Assembly (NCBI GenBank): GCA_944350425.1
Contig: CALVOX010000002.1
Coordinates: 62,001-126,000 of the forward strand
DNA from: an uncultured Bacilli bacterium
Lineage (GTDB): Bacteria > Bacillota_I > Bacilli_A > RFN20 > CAG-826
Length of the DNA: 64,000 bases
Direction: 5' to 3'
Part shown: piece after piece, positions 1 to 12,480 of the stretch
Numbering within the stretch: the first letter of the stretch is position 1
Layout: each line of letters begins with the position of its first letter
Notes under the pieces: generated by a model
What the model saw: the letters and a program-made list of their open reading frames with translations, nothing else
Told to the model about the DNA's origin: nothing
Database searches by the model: none
Translations under genes and position numbers: made by a program

Positions 1-877
1 CAAATCCTTGATCTAAACCAGAAATAACTATGCCTAAAATAAATACTACTAAACCAATCATTGTTGCAATTAAAGCAATTGTTTTAGTAACTTTTTCAAT
101 TTCTAGTTCTAATGGTGATTTCTTTTCTTCAATGTTTTCCATTAAAGAGGCGATCTTGCCAAATTCAGTATTCATTCCTGTTCCAAAAACTACCGCTCTA
201 GCACTTCCTGTTGCAACACTAGTTCCAGCAAAAGCAATATTTTTAGCTCTAATTGATGTTTCAGGCATTTCTTTAAGCGCCTCATATGTTTTTCTTACTG
301 GAGTAGGTTCGCCATCTAAAGAAGATTGGTTAGTTGTAAAATCAGATGCACTAATAATTCTTGCATCAGCACTAATATTATCGCCTTCATTTAAAATGAT
401 AATATCACCTGGCACTAAATCACTAGCTTCAATTTGCTTTTCTTTTCCTTCCCTAATTACTCTAGCATATGAAGGAAGCATTTTAGATAAAGCTTCAGTT
501 GATTTATTCGCCTTAAATTGTTGAATAAAAGAGAATACACCATTAATAATATTAATTAAAAATATTGCTATACCTAAATATAACATTCCTGGATCATGAA
601 GTACTCCAATTGAAGAAGGTGTTTCTTCAGCAATAAAACAAGAAATAATTGAAATTGTTCCACTTATCCAAAGAAGTATTGCCATTAAAGAAACAAAGTT
701 TTTAAAGAATAAGACTAAAGGATTAACTTTCTTCTTCTCTTTTAAAACATTTTTACCATATTTTTCTAATCTAATTTTAGCTTCTTCATCATTTAAACCA
801 TGTGAGGAAGTATTTTCTAATTCATACATCTTTCTTGAATTAGCTTTATATATTGATTCCAAATCTATTTTTTCCAT
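1..877 (-). CDS. P-type cation-transporting ATPase, N-terminal part (runs off left edge)
   Basis: The reverse strand reads open from an ATG at 877 to the window edge, about 292 codons. The product is the N-terminal part of a P2-type (calcium/sodium-like) cation ATPase. A cytoplasmic cation-ATPase N-domain comes first, then a pair of membrane segments around residues 50-115, then the actuator domain. In that domain VPGDIIILNEGD and the loop SLDGEPTPVRKT are visible; the usual loop is SLTGES, so the catalytic glutamate is kept while its neighbours vary. A further hydrophobic segment follows just before the edge. The DKTGT phosphorylation site and nucleotide domain lie outside the window, so the ion cannot be assigned. 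It differs from the MgtA-type pump at 38284-41151, which has another N-terminus. Confidence 0.88.
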   Translation of the reverse strand, partial: MEKIDLESIYKANSRKMYELENTSSHGLNDEEAKIRLEKYGKNVLKEKKKVNPLVLFFKNFVSLMAILLWISGTISIISCFIAEETPSSIGVLHDPGMLYLGIAIFLINIINGVFSFIQQFKANKSTEALSKMLPSYARVIREGKEKQIEASDLVPGDIIILNEGDNISADARIISASDFTTNQSSLDGEPTPVRKTYEALKEMPETSIRAKNIAFAGTSVATGSARAVVFGTGMNTEFGKIASLMENIEEKKSPLELEIEKVTKTIALIATMIGLVVFILGIVISGLDQGF

Positions 878-1020
878 AAAATAATTTTTAAAAAATAACT
901 ATTAAATTCTAACACTAAGCAAAACGTAATGGTATAAAAATCGTAGCTAAAATAGATTAACCTAGAAGCAAAGTAATGATTAAGTTAGATAAAAAATAAT
1001 TTTAGAAAAATTAAATAAGC

Positions 1021-1503
1021 TTAATCACTAATATAATGTTTAGATAAATCTTCTGGATAATTATAAGATTCCCCATGAATAAAAAGATATCTTATAACTT
1101 CTACAAAATTTATATCACCGATATAAGTATAATAGGCGTTAGACATTCCTCCATCTGTGTAAGTTGTAAAACGATCAATATGTCCGTTAGGCCAGATAAA
1201 TCTAATGTCATAATATAAACGAGAATCATTATCAATATATTCGTTAGTAAAATCTTCTTCTTTTAATTCTTCAAACTTAGATGTAAATTCCTCATAAGGT
1301 ACAAGATGATAGAAATATAATGAATCATAAGGGGAAGAACAATCAACAAACCATGGTTTTCCTTCATCAGCAAAATTAAAGTCTTCAAATGGATCATTAT
1401 GTTCTAAAACTGTAAGACATTCATTACATCTGCTATCTTGATTACAAGAAGTTAAAATTAATATTGATGAGAACAAAATAGTTAATACCTTTAATAATTT
1501 CAT
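1021..1503 (-). CDS. Small surface lipoprotein, PWF family
   Basis: A 160-residue protein with a typical lipoprotein signal: MKLLK start, hydrophobic core and lipobox ILTSC at about residues 16-20, so it should be anchored to the outer face of the membrane. The mature part is acidic and aromatic-rich and carries HNDPFEDFNF followed by KPWFVD. The same block recurs in the broken gene next door at 1532-2034, and the PWF core recurs in the lipoproteins at 30239-30835 and 30840-31367, so I call this a PWF lipoprotein family. No enzyme motif is visible and I do not recognise a named family. Function unknown; surface exposure is inferred from the lipobox. Confidence 0.8.
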   Translation of the reverse strand: MKLLKVLTILFSSILILTSCNQDSRCNECLTVLEHNDPFEDFNFADEGKPWFVDCSSPYDSLYFYHLVPYEEFTSKFEELKEEDFTNEYIDNDSRLYYDIRFIWPNGHIDRFTTYTDGGMSNAYYTYIGDINFVEVIRYLFIHGESYNYPEDLSKHYISD

Positions 1504-1531
1504 AATAAATACTCCATTACTTATCGTTTAT

Positions 1532-2034
1532 CTAATTAAAGTATTTTTTAAAATCTTCATAGTAATGATAATGCTCACCATAATTATAAATATAATCAGA
1601 TACTTCGTTAAAATCTATTTCTCCATTATATTCATAATGTTGCTTATTACCAGAAAGTAATAATAATTTATTATCACACAAAGTAAAAAGTAAACTATTA
1701 TCGATATTTGGATAAAGGAATGCTATAAAACCATTAGTTAAATAGCCAAAAGAAGGTAGTTCATTACTAATAATAAAATCTTCTTCTTTTAGTTCACCAA
1801 ATTCCTTAACAAAAGTCTCGTAAGTAATATTTGTTCCGCAAATAAATTATCATTACTTGATAATAAAGAAACAAACCAAGGTTCTCCTTCGTCAACAAAA
1901 TTAAAATCTTCAAATGGATCATTGTGTTCAAAATATTCATCGTAAGGCTCACAGCATGTCACATCATTACTTGAACAACTAATGGCTCCAAATAAGATAA
2001 AAACTAAACTAAATATTTTCCATCTTTTTTTCAT
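1532..2034 (-). pseudogene. Frameshifted PWF-family lipoprotein gene
   Basis: The ATG at 2034 opens a lipoprotein (lipobox AISC, then EHNDPFEDFNFVDEG and EPWFVSL) closely related to its neighbour at 1021-1503. The reading frame is lost near 1839 and stops after 81 codons. Shifting one base there restores a continuous frame (TYETFVKEFGELKEEDF onward) that runs to a TAG at 1532-1534 and aligns along the whole length of the neighbour. The full span is 503 bases, one short of a multiple of three, consistent with a single-base deletion. It may be a recent pseudogene, a phase-off allele or an assembly error. The downstream frame has not accumulated stops, so the loss is recent. Confidence 0.75.
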
Positions 2035-2480
2035 CTTGCATAAATTCCTTTATTAACTTCATCTCCCTAAATTAGACATGTAGCATATTCATTATCTTCG
2101 AAGGAACCTGCTTTCACCATTTAGAAACTTTTTTAAATTGTCATATTTATTATATATAAAATTAGCCTTAATAACCTCATTTTTATTAATTTTGGGGATA
2201 ATTTAAAAATTTTAAAAGTTAAAAGGTTCATTTCCAAATAATTTCAAAGTTCTTACTTCCATTTTTTTTAAAGAATTTCATATTCCTATATTTCCTACTT
2301 CCTTAATGCTCTTACTATTATTTTCTAACCTAATTCCTTAACCATCTATAGTGCTAATTGTTGTTTTTCACTCGTAGTTAATTTATTTAATTTTTATAAA
2401 GTATAAATCTTAATCTTAAGTCTTTATATTCTTTTTAAATCATTATTTTAATCATTTGATTATCGAAAAAATAAAATAAT
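2035..2480. other. Intergenic stretch, possible transposase relic
   Basis: No intact gene is visible in these roughly 445 bases. On the reverse strand around 2240-2400, short pieces in shifting frames (KLTTSEKQQLAL, then MVKELG, with several stops) look vaguely like the N-terminal helix-turn-helix part of an IS3-type transposase. The match is weak and from memory only. The rest is AT-rich sequence without clear promoters or hairpins. Confidence 0.2.
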
Positions 2481-2947
2481 CTAGTCAAATAATGTAATGA
2501 TATATTCTTTTGTTTCACTAAAACTAAAAGAATTATCGTTATCTAAATAATATTCTTTAACATCATTATTTATCATAATAGTAAAATAAGCTTTATCATC
2601 TTCATAAATAAAGAAATCATATAATGTATAATCTTTATTTTCTTCTTCCTTAGAATGAAATGATAAATAAATAGAAGAAGAAAATGGATCATAATTATCA
2701 CCTTCTTTATGAAGGTGATAATTATATGAAAATAAATATGAAGTTAATTGATTAATATTTTCATTATTAGTAATAAATCCATCAATAGATTCATCTAAAT
2801 ATCCATCAAAAAAAGATATTACTCCTCCCATAGGAGCTAGATTATTTTTAACTTCATTATATTCTAAACTTACTTCTTTAATATTATTGTTACAACTAGA
2901 TAATAAAGTTAATAAATTTCTAATTTTATTAATAAAAATTTTTTCAT
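2481..2947 (-). pseudogene. Lipoprotein gene, frame broken at an A6 tract just after the ATG
   Basis: The long frame (to TAA at 2481) encodes a lipoprotein-like product with LLTLLSSC followed by an acidic, tyrosine-rich domain of about 135 residues of unknown function. The only start in that frame is a TTG at 2960 that overlaps the apparent ribosome site. A much better start exists: GAGGG followed seven bases later by ATG at 2947. That ATG is followed by six A and reads out of frame to a stop after 12 codons. Adding one A (A7) would join this ATG to the lipoprotein frame and give MKKIFINKIRNLLTLLSSC, a normal lipoprotein signal. The gene is therefore either off by slippage, dead, or translated weakly from TTG. 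Confidence 0.55.
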
Positions 2948-2978
2948 ATTTAACCCTCAATGTATTCTAAATAAGATA

Positions 2979-6089
<3,111 letters not shown>

Positions 6090-6155
6090 TTAAGATAGAT
6101 ATATTGTATATAAAGGTTAATTAATATTAAATGATTATATATATTAATGTTAGAT

Positions 6156-6356
6156 TTAGTTATTGTATACTCTTTCTGTTACGATATCTTGTATTTCTTT
6201 TAATAGTTTATTTGAATCAACATCCCCTAGTGAAGCATACATTTTCCCATTATAATCAAAAGCAATAATTAAGTTATATGGAAGAGGATCAAAACGAACA
6301 TATTTGTCTTGATAAGTATAAGAAAAATAAATAAATGTGATATAGGTAAAATAGTT
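6156..6356 (-). pseudogene. C-terminal remnant of an unidentified gene
   Basis: The reverse strand is open for 66 codons with sensible protein-like composition (FDPLPYNLIIAFDYNG, then SNKLLKEIQDIVTERVYNN) to a TAA at 6156, but there is no start codon in a suitable place and a stop lies immediately upstream. It looks like the C-terminus of a gene whose 5' part has been deleted. I do not recognise the family. Confidence 0.4.
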
Positions 6357-6393
6357 TTAGTATATAAATAGAATAATAGATAAAAATTCATAA

Positions 6394-6448
6394 TAAAAAG
6401 CACTATGTAAATTTGAACTAAATCAAATTTTTACAATAGTGCTTTTTA
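6394..6448 (-). terminator. Rho-independent terminator of the nuclease-lipoprotein operon
   Basis: AAAAAGCACTATGTAAA is matched by TTACAATAGTGCTTTTT across a spacer of roughly 20 bases. Read on the reverse strand the hairpin ends in a T-run just downstream of the stop at 6468. Confidence 0.8.
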
Positions 6449-6467
6449 TTTGTTTAAAAATTTTAAA

Positions 6468-7964
6468 TTATGCGAATAAGATATCAGCTAATTCTGGATA
6501 ATCAATAAATGGGTTTCTATTACCTTGAACATTATAAACAAAATTATTTCTACCTAGTTCAAATTCAGAAACTGGGTCTTCTTTGTTCCAAGCTAATAAA
6601 GTTGATAATACACCAAATTCAGCTGGCTTATCTTTAGTTTCAGCCGTTGTACAATTAACTTCTTTTGGATTTTCAACTAACTTTAACCATGGTGAATTTT
6701 CTTCGTATTTAGAATATCTAACTGCCATATAGAATATAGCTCTAGCTAAATCTCCTCGATCACTCTTTGATGGTGGATACCATGTTGTAGAAGTAATCTT
6801 ATTATCAAAGAATTTATTTCTTCTAGCCGAGTTAGTAGAAGGATCAGCAAGTCTTAAATGATGTAAATCAGTTCCAGCATAAGATTCTTCATAATCACTA
6901 AATCCTCTAGATTTTGCCCAAATATGTTCTCTATTAAATTCACTAAAATTACCATTCCATGAAGGATGATCTTCTACATATAAAGGATCAACAATTACAT
7001 CTTTATCTTTCCATTTATTAGCTTCTACTTCTTCTTGAGTTAAAGGGTTTAAAGAATAATCTCTATCTGTTAAAAAGTATGCACTACTTGAAGAATAAAC
7101 AGTATTGGATGCCCAATAATCAAGATGTTTAGCCCCAGTTTTTAATAGTTCAAATAAAGAAGAAGTTAATTCTTCACTATCAGCGCTAAAATCAATTGAA
7201 GAATAATAAGATTCAATATCATCTTCATTAAATTGATAGAAAGGTGATGAACCAAGTTTTAAATCAAATTCCTCATTATAAGTAACATAAGTTGATACTA
7301 ATGGTTCTAAATAGTTTTGATTTCCTCCACTACTTGGTAAGATTTCGTTTCCTTCACTATCTAAGAAAATAGCACTTACTACAAATCCGTTTTTAACCAT
7401 TGTAGTTTCATAAGAATAAACATTATCTTCACTTAGTTTTATTCTTTCATCATTACCATTAATGACTTCATCATTAATGGTAATTTCTTTTAATGAATTA
7501 CCTTCATCTGGAATAAAGTAGAATGTAATATCTTCATTTTCAAATCTAGAACCATAACTTGGAACTATCTTTCCACCATAAGAAGGTAAGATTGATGATG
7601 AATATGCGGTTTTTCCTTCGCTTACTCCACCTATAGCATCACTACCATCGCTTCCATCTTCACCATAGATATTACTTATTTTTATCCAAGAAGCTTCTTC
7701 TTTTTTATAGATATCACCGTTTATTACGTTTAAGTAAAGATCTCCTAGTTTTCCTAAATCTAAACTTGGGATACCATTACCATTAAGTAATGTAGTTCCA
7801 TCAACACCATCTTTTCCGTTTAAACCATCTTCACCATCATTACCACTACTTCCTTTATCTCCAACTTCACCTTTATCACCTTCAACATAAGTTGGTGAAC
7901 AAGACGAAATTAAACTTAATGATATTGCAAGTAAAGTTAGAGGAATTATTTTTCTAATTTTCAT
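6468..7964 (-). CDS. Collagen-stalk lipoprotein carrying an EndA/NucM-type endonuclease I domain
   Basis: A 498-residue lipoprotein (lipobox LISSC at about 18-22). Next comes a collagen-like Gly-X-Y stretch (about 29-57), a short module with GKLGDLYLNVINGDIYKK (about 71-95), a second GEDGSDG stretch, and an InlB-like beta-repeat module that starts at AYSSSILPSYGG. From about residue 270 it is an endonuclease I domain, with NREHIWAKSRG, then GTDLHHLRLADPSTNSARRN and RGDLARAIFYMAVRY, which carry the catalytic histidine, metal-binding asparagines and Arg of that family. It should degrade DNA or RNA outside the cell while tethered to the membrane, feeding nucleotide salvage or breaking down extracellular DNA. 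It lies 16 bases after the 7981-10092 gene with its own AGGAGG site, so the two form an operon. Confidence 0.88.
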   Translation of the reverse strand: MKIRKIIPLTLLAISLSLISSCSPTYVEGDKGEVGDKGSSGNDGEDGLNGKDGVDGTTLLNGNGIPSLDLGKLGDLYLNVINGDIYKKEEASWIKISNIYGEDGSDGSDAIGGVSEGKTAYSSSILPSYGGKIVPSYGSRFENEDITFYFIPDEGNSLKEITINDEVINGNDERIKLSEDNVYSYETTMVKNGFVVSAIFLDSEGNEILPSSGGNQNYLEPLVSTYVTYNEEFDLKLGSSPFYQFNEDDIESYYSSIDFSADSEELTSSLFELLKTGAKHLDYWASNTVYSSSSAYFLTDRDYSLNPLTQEEVEANKWKDKDVIVDPLYVEDHPSWNGNFSEFNREHIWAKSRGFSDYEESYAGTDLHHLRLADPSTNSARRNKFFDNKITSTTWYPPSKSDRGDLARAIFYMAVRYSKYEENSPWLKLVENPKEVNCTTAETKDKPAEFGVLSTLLAWNKEDPVSEFELGRNNFVYNVQGNRNPFIDYPELADILFA

Positions 7965-7980
7965 AAAATAAACCTCCTAT

Positions 7981-10092
7981 TTATTTAAGTTCTAAAGATG
8001 TCATATTGATTCTAGTTCTTCCATTAGTTGTTTCTAGAACTACAGCAAATCTAGCATTAACTACATCATTTAAACTTACACTAAGATTAGTATTATCTTT
8101 AGTAAAATCAACCTTATTATATGTATTTCCATCATCTAAAGAATATAAGAAATATAAGCTGTAGTTATTTTCATCAAATTCACCATCTTCACTAAAGATT
8201 AAAGTTATATCTTTAAAGCTTAGGTTATATTCACTATAAAGAGCTGAATAATATTTATTATCTACTTTAACACTGTCTTCAGTTACGTTTAGGTCTAGAC
8301 CATTTAGGATATTTTTAGGAACTAATTGTTTGAATTTATTAGCGCCGTTGGAACCAATAGTTACACCAAGATTACCACTACTACTAGAGAAAGCATTAGG
8401 TAATCCGTTGGTTACAATCATAGTTCCTTTATCTGTGGTAGTTGTATATTTATTATAACTAGCCCCCTCAGTATACCAAGTCATCGAAGTAAAATCATAA
8501 AGGGTAGATTCTACTTGTCCACCTTCACTCTTCTTAATTGTAATTGTTAACTCATTTGAAGTTATTCCACCAACTTTAGCAACAACTTTAACGCTTCCTT
8601 CTTTTAGACCAGTTAAAGCATTACCATTAAGGCTAGCTTCACCATCATTATCACTAAGTTCATAAGTTACACCACTAACATCAGCATTTGCTGGGTTAGG
8701 AGTAATAGTTAAAGTAAGTGTTTCATTTTCGTTAATTTCAGTTTTTGAAGCACTTAATGTTAAAGATTCTAATTCTGGTTTAGGTGCTTCTACTTTTGAA
8801 ATTAAAGATGCGTTAAGTTGATTAATACCATTAAATTTGTCTAAATAAGCTTTAATTGTGATAGTATCTCCAATATTAGCAATTGGTTCACCGTTTTGAA
8901 TAAAAGATTTATTATTTTCGTAGCTCCATAAACCTGTATCTTCATGGAATGTGAATGGTTCATCATTATTTGCTAATCCATAAACTAAAATAACTTTACT
9001 AGGGTCATTAACATCTTCTAAATAGAAATTACCATATTCAGTATAAGTATCAACTTCTCCCCAACTTCCGTCAGTTTTTTTACCATACCAAGCCTTAACT
9101 TTACCAGTTACTTCAAATAATTGTTGAGGTATATCTTTAGAAGCATTATTATTATAAGCTTCTGGATCCATCTTATTTAATTCATCAATAGTTGTTTTAA
9201 TTAATTCATTAGGATCGATTACAGTATCTTCAATTATCTTAATTGTTACTTCATTAGAAACAATATCATTGGATTTTGCAACAACTTTAACTTCGCCAAC
9301 ACCTAAAGCAGTTAAGGTATTTCCTTCAATTGATGCTAAATCACTACCGCTAGTAATTTCATAAACGATATTTAAATCAGAGGCATTACTTGGTGTAGGA
9401 ACAACATCAAAAGTAACTGTTCCTCTAACTTTTACCTGAGTAGATGAAGAAGATAATTTTAGTGATTTTAATGGATTATAATCACTAAAATTAGCACTGA
9501 CTACATATCCATTTTTAACCATTGTTGTTTGATAAGTATAACTTCTATTACTAGATAGAGTTAACTTATCTAAAGTAATAACTTGCTCATTTAATACTAA
9601 TGATTCTACTTGAGTATCTTCTAAAGGTGTAATAGTAAAGGTAATTGTTTCTCCTTCTAATGCGCTACCTTTATCAGCTCTAACATAACCACCAGTTAAA
9701 GGTAAGAAGGTATTAGAATAAGCGTTTTTTCCATCTTCGCCTACTAAAGTTCCATCACTTCCGTCTTCTCCATCTTCACCATTGATTGAAGATAAGAATT
9801 TCCATTCTCCATTTTCCTTAAAATAAAGATCATTAGTTGAGGTGTTAAGATAATAATCACCATCTTTTCCTAAAGAATTTGTAGGTTTAGAACTTCCACT
9901 TAGCCAAGATGAACCATCTTTTCCATCTTCACCATCAATTCCGTCTTTTCCATCTTCTCCTTTATCGCCTACTGGTCCTTTGTCTCCTGTTGGACCCTTA
10001 ATAGGTTCTCCACCCGAACAACTAGTAAATGTTGCTCCAAGCGAAAGAATCCCTATTATCGATAATAGAGGTAAAAGTTTTTTTCTTTTCAT
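7981..10092 (-). CDS. Collagen-stalk lipoprotein with two Ig-like (Big2) repeats and an OB-fold-like domain
   Basis: About 703 residues from the ATG at 10092. A TTG at 10107 is in frame but overlaps the GGAGG ribosome site at 10101-10105, so the ATG is preferred. The order is lipobox FTSC, collagen-like triplets, the GKDGDYYLNTSTNDLYFK module, and an InlB-like repeat. A Big2-type Ig domain follows at about 215-290. Then a region with VTGKVKAWYG and GNFYLEDVND looks like the OB-fold found beside secreted nucleases (about 305-440). A second Big2 domain sits at about 445-525, and a beta-rich C-terminal domain follows. No catalytic motif is evident. Its partner downstream is the EndA-type lipoprotein, so a role in binding nucleic acid or assembling the nuclease at the surface is a reasonable inference. 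Confidence 0.82.
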   Translation of the reverse strand: MKRKKLLPLLSIIGILSLGATFTSCSGGEPIKGPTGDKGPVGDKGEDGKDGIDGEDGKDGSSWLSGSSKPTNSLGKDGDYYLNTSTNDLYFKENGEWKFLSSINGEDGEDGSDGTLVGEDGKNAYSNTFLPLTGGYVRADKGSALEGETITFTITPLEDTQVESLVLNEQVITLDKLTLSSNRSYTYQTTMVKNGYVVSANFSDYNPLKSLKLSSSSTQVKVRGTVTFDVVPTPSNASDLNIVYEITSGSDLASIEGNTLTALGVGEVKVVAKSNDIVSNEVTIKIIEDTVIDPNELIKTTIDELNKMDPEAYNNNASKDIPQQLFEVTGKVKAWYGKKTDGSWGEVDTYTEYGNFYLEDVNDPSKVILVYGLANNDEPFTFHEDTGLWSYENNKSFIQNGEPIANIGDTITIKAYLDKFNGINQLNASLISKVEAPKPELESLTLSASKTEINENETLTLTITPNPANADVSGVTYELSDNDGEASLNGNALTGLKEGSVKVVAKVGGITSNELTITIKKSEGGQVESTLYDFTSMTWYTEGASYNKYTTTTDKGTMIVTNGLPNAFSSSSGNLGVTIGSNGANKFKQLVPKNILNGLDLNVTEDSVKVDNKYYSALYSEYNLSFKDITLIFSEDGEFDENNYSLYFLYSLDDGNTYNKVDFTKDNTNLSVSLNDVVNARFAVVLETTNGRTRINMTSLELK

Positions 10093-10199
10093 TATTAGTT
10101 CCTCCAAAAAAACTCACTATTTAATTATAGAAAAAGTAAAGATATAAAACTACTTATATTTTATCGTTTAACAATGTTTAATAAATTATTAATATTTAA

Positions 10200-12452
10200 T
10201 TAAAGTAACTTATCTCTTTTACCACCATCAACTTGTTTAGTTTTTCGATATAAAGTAGCTCTTACTTCATCTACTTCTTTAATAACAAAAAGCATTGATG
10301 TAAAAGATTCTAAAGGTGCAGAAAGATTAAGTCCGACATTCATATAAAAATCACCTTTATAAATATCATTAGTTAATGAATTAAAGTAATATTTATCTTT
10401 TTTTAATCCTTTTAATTTTAAAAATCTTGCTTTTGTTTGTTCTTTACGGTAGATCATAAAATAAACTAAACAAGTTTTTTTATCTTTACTAACAACATTC
10501 CATGAAACATAGTTAGATTCATAAGGATTATATAAAGCGTAATAATCTCCATCATTAACAACATTATGGAAAGATTTAAAATAAGAATTAAATTCTTTAA
10601 TCTTATTTTTATCTTCTTCACTTATTTTAGTTATATCTAGTTCATAACCATATGTTCCAAAGAAAGCTAGACAAGCTTTATCTTGTAAACTACCTAATTT
10701 ACGGTTAGAAACATGTGCTCCGATACTTCTAAGTGGATAAAAGATATTTTTTGAAAATTGGATAGAACTTCTTAGAGCAATATCAGTTTCATCACTTCCC
10801 CAAATTTGAGGAGAATAAAATAGCATTCCTAGATCAAATCTTCCTCCTCCAGCCGAACAAGTTTCAAGTAAAATATTAGGATATCTACTAACAAACTTGT
10901 TAAGTAAAGAGTAAGTTCCTAGCATCATTCTATAAGGTGTTTCTTTAACTCTATCTTTAGGTAAATAAGAAGAATAACCTTCACTTAAGAAACGATTAAA
11001 ATCCCATTTAACATACTTGATATCGTATTTATCAAATATTTTTGATAACTTATCAAAAATATAATCAACTACTTCTTTTCTCGTTAAATCTAATAATAAT
11101 TGATGTCTAAATAAAGTAACGTTATGGTAAGAAGGAGGAATTAAAGCAAAGTCGCTATGTTCTTTAAATAAGTTAGAATTATAAGAGATCATTTCTGGTT
11201 CTACCCATAGACCAATATCGATATTTAAACTTTTAGCATAATTAATAACCTTGTCTAAATCTATTTTTGATGTATCTACTTCCCAATCTCCTAAAGAAGA
11301 AGTATCGTTATTCCTATTTTTAAACCATCCATCATCAATTACTACTAAATTAATATCTTCTTTTTTAGCTTCATCGATTAATTCTAATAATCTTTTAGTA
11401 TCAAAATCAAAATAGAATGCTTCCCAAGAATTAATTAAGATATAGTTATTTTGTAATTCTTTAGTTTTAGGTAATAATCTTTCTCGAATTAAATTATGAA
11501 ACTTATGAGACATATCATTTATTCCTTTAAAGGAATAAATGATTACAGTTTCAAAAGAATATAATGTTTCATTTTCTTTTAATAAATAAAAGAATGTTTC
11601 ATCATTATATCCTCCAATAATTCTAGTTTGATCTATTTCATCAACCTTTATTTCATAAGAGAAATCTCCACTATAAAGATTAGAAAGCCCATATATTTCT
11701 CCATTATCAAATGTTGTATCTTTATCTAATAAAGCAATAGAAGGATTATATGTAAAGTTTCTACCATTATGATTTTCACTTATTTTAGTTAATGAATGAT
11801 TTAAAGATATATACTCTAAATCTGTTTCATTAGACCAAGTACCTTTTAAGGTTAATAACTTATAATTAGATGAAGGTAAATCTAATTCAAAAGAAGACAT
11901 TTTAAATACTTTAATGTCTTCTTTTGATTTATTAATAATAGAAGCATATCTAACTAAAGTATGATATTTACTAGATAATTCATAATATAGATTAAGATAT
12001 ATATCTCTTGTTTCATCTTTTAAGGTAATAACTAATGTTTCAATATCACTATTTTTAAATTTAATATATGGTAGAGGATAATCTTTTTTATCTATTTTAC
12101 CTTTAATTATTTTATATGAATCAAATAAGAAATTAGTTAAAGGAATATTATTATCTCCTTCTAAAATATATGGTGCATTTCTTTTATCACCTTTACCAAA
12201 TGGAGCTACTTCAAACATCGAACCCATCATTGAAAAGTAATAATCTTCATCTTGAGTTTCTAAGTTATCATCATTTAAAAAAGCATAACGATCAATATAT
12301 CTTTCACTTACTCTTTCTTTAGATATATCACTTAAGTACTTACCGCTATAAAGATGTATTAAATAATTATATTTATTTACATGAATATAATATGAAAAAT
12401 CTTTAGTAAATAAATGAAATATCTTTCTTTTCTTTTCAAATGTAATTCCCAT
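10200..12452 (-). CDS. aga: Alpha-galactosidase, glycoside hydrolase family 36
   Basis: A 750-residue cytoplasmic enzyme releasing galactose from melibiose, raffinose and related oligosaccharides. It has the full GH36 layout: N-terminal beta-supersandwich to about 330, TIM barrel from about 335 with LVVIDDGWF, then a C-terminal beta domain. The nucleophile is D484 in YVKWDFNRFL and the acid/base D554 in PQIWGSDETD, almost exactly where characterised bacterial AgaA enzymes have them (478/548). The CSAGGGRFD loop is present. It follows the GH13 enzyme by 28 bases and that gene follows the symporter by 5, so all three are one transcript. About 107 bases separate it from the next lipoprotein gene. 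Confidence 0.94.
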   Translation of the reverse strand: MGITFEKKRKIFHLFTKDFSYYIHVNKYNYLIHLYSGKYLSDISKERVSERYIDRYAFLNDDNLETQDEDYYFSMMGSMFEVAPFGKGDKRNAPYILEGDNNIPLTNFLFDSYKIIKGKIDKKDYPLPYIKFKNSDIETLVITLKDETRDIYLNLYYELSSKYHTLVRYASIINKSKEDIKVFKMSSFELDLPSSNYKLLTLKGTWSNETDLEYISLNHSLTKISENHNGRNFTYNPSIALLDKDTTFDNGEIYGLSNLYSGDFSYEIKVDEIDQTRIIGGYNDETFFYLLKENETLYSFETVIIYSFKGINDMSHKFHNLIRERLLPKTKELQNNYILINSWEAFYFDFDTKRLLELIDEAKKEDINLVVIDDGWFKNRNNDTSSLGDWEVDTSKIDLDKVINYAKSLNIDIGLWVEPEMISYNSNLFKEHSDFALIPPSYHNVTLFRHQLLLDLTRKEVVDYIFDKLSKIFDKYDIKYVKWDFNRFLSEGYSSYLPKDRVKETPYRMMLGTYSLLNKFVSRYPNILLETCSAGGGRFDLGMLFYSPQIWGSDETDIALRSSIQFSKNIFYPLRSIGAHVSNRKLGSLQDKACLAFFGTYGYELDITKISEEDKNKIKEFNSYFKSFHNVVNDGDYYALYNPYESNYVSWNVVSKDKKTCLVYFMIYRKEQTKARFLKLKGLKKDKYYFNSLTNDIYKGDFYMNVGLNLSAPLESFTSMLFVIKEVDEVRATLYRKTKQVDGGKRDKLL

Positions 12453-12480
12453 ATATTAATATCTTCCTTTAAATATTACT

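Noticed and set aside
30-524. Long forward open frame at the left edge
   Set aside because: It is antisense to a clearly recognisable P-type ATPase; the forward translation has no domain and is just the complement of the coding strand.
10093-10107. TTG start at 10107 for the Ig/OB lipoprotein
   Set aside because: The TTG lies inside the GGAGG ribosome site; the ATG at 10092 gives a normal lipoprotein signal.
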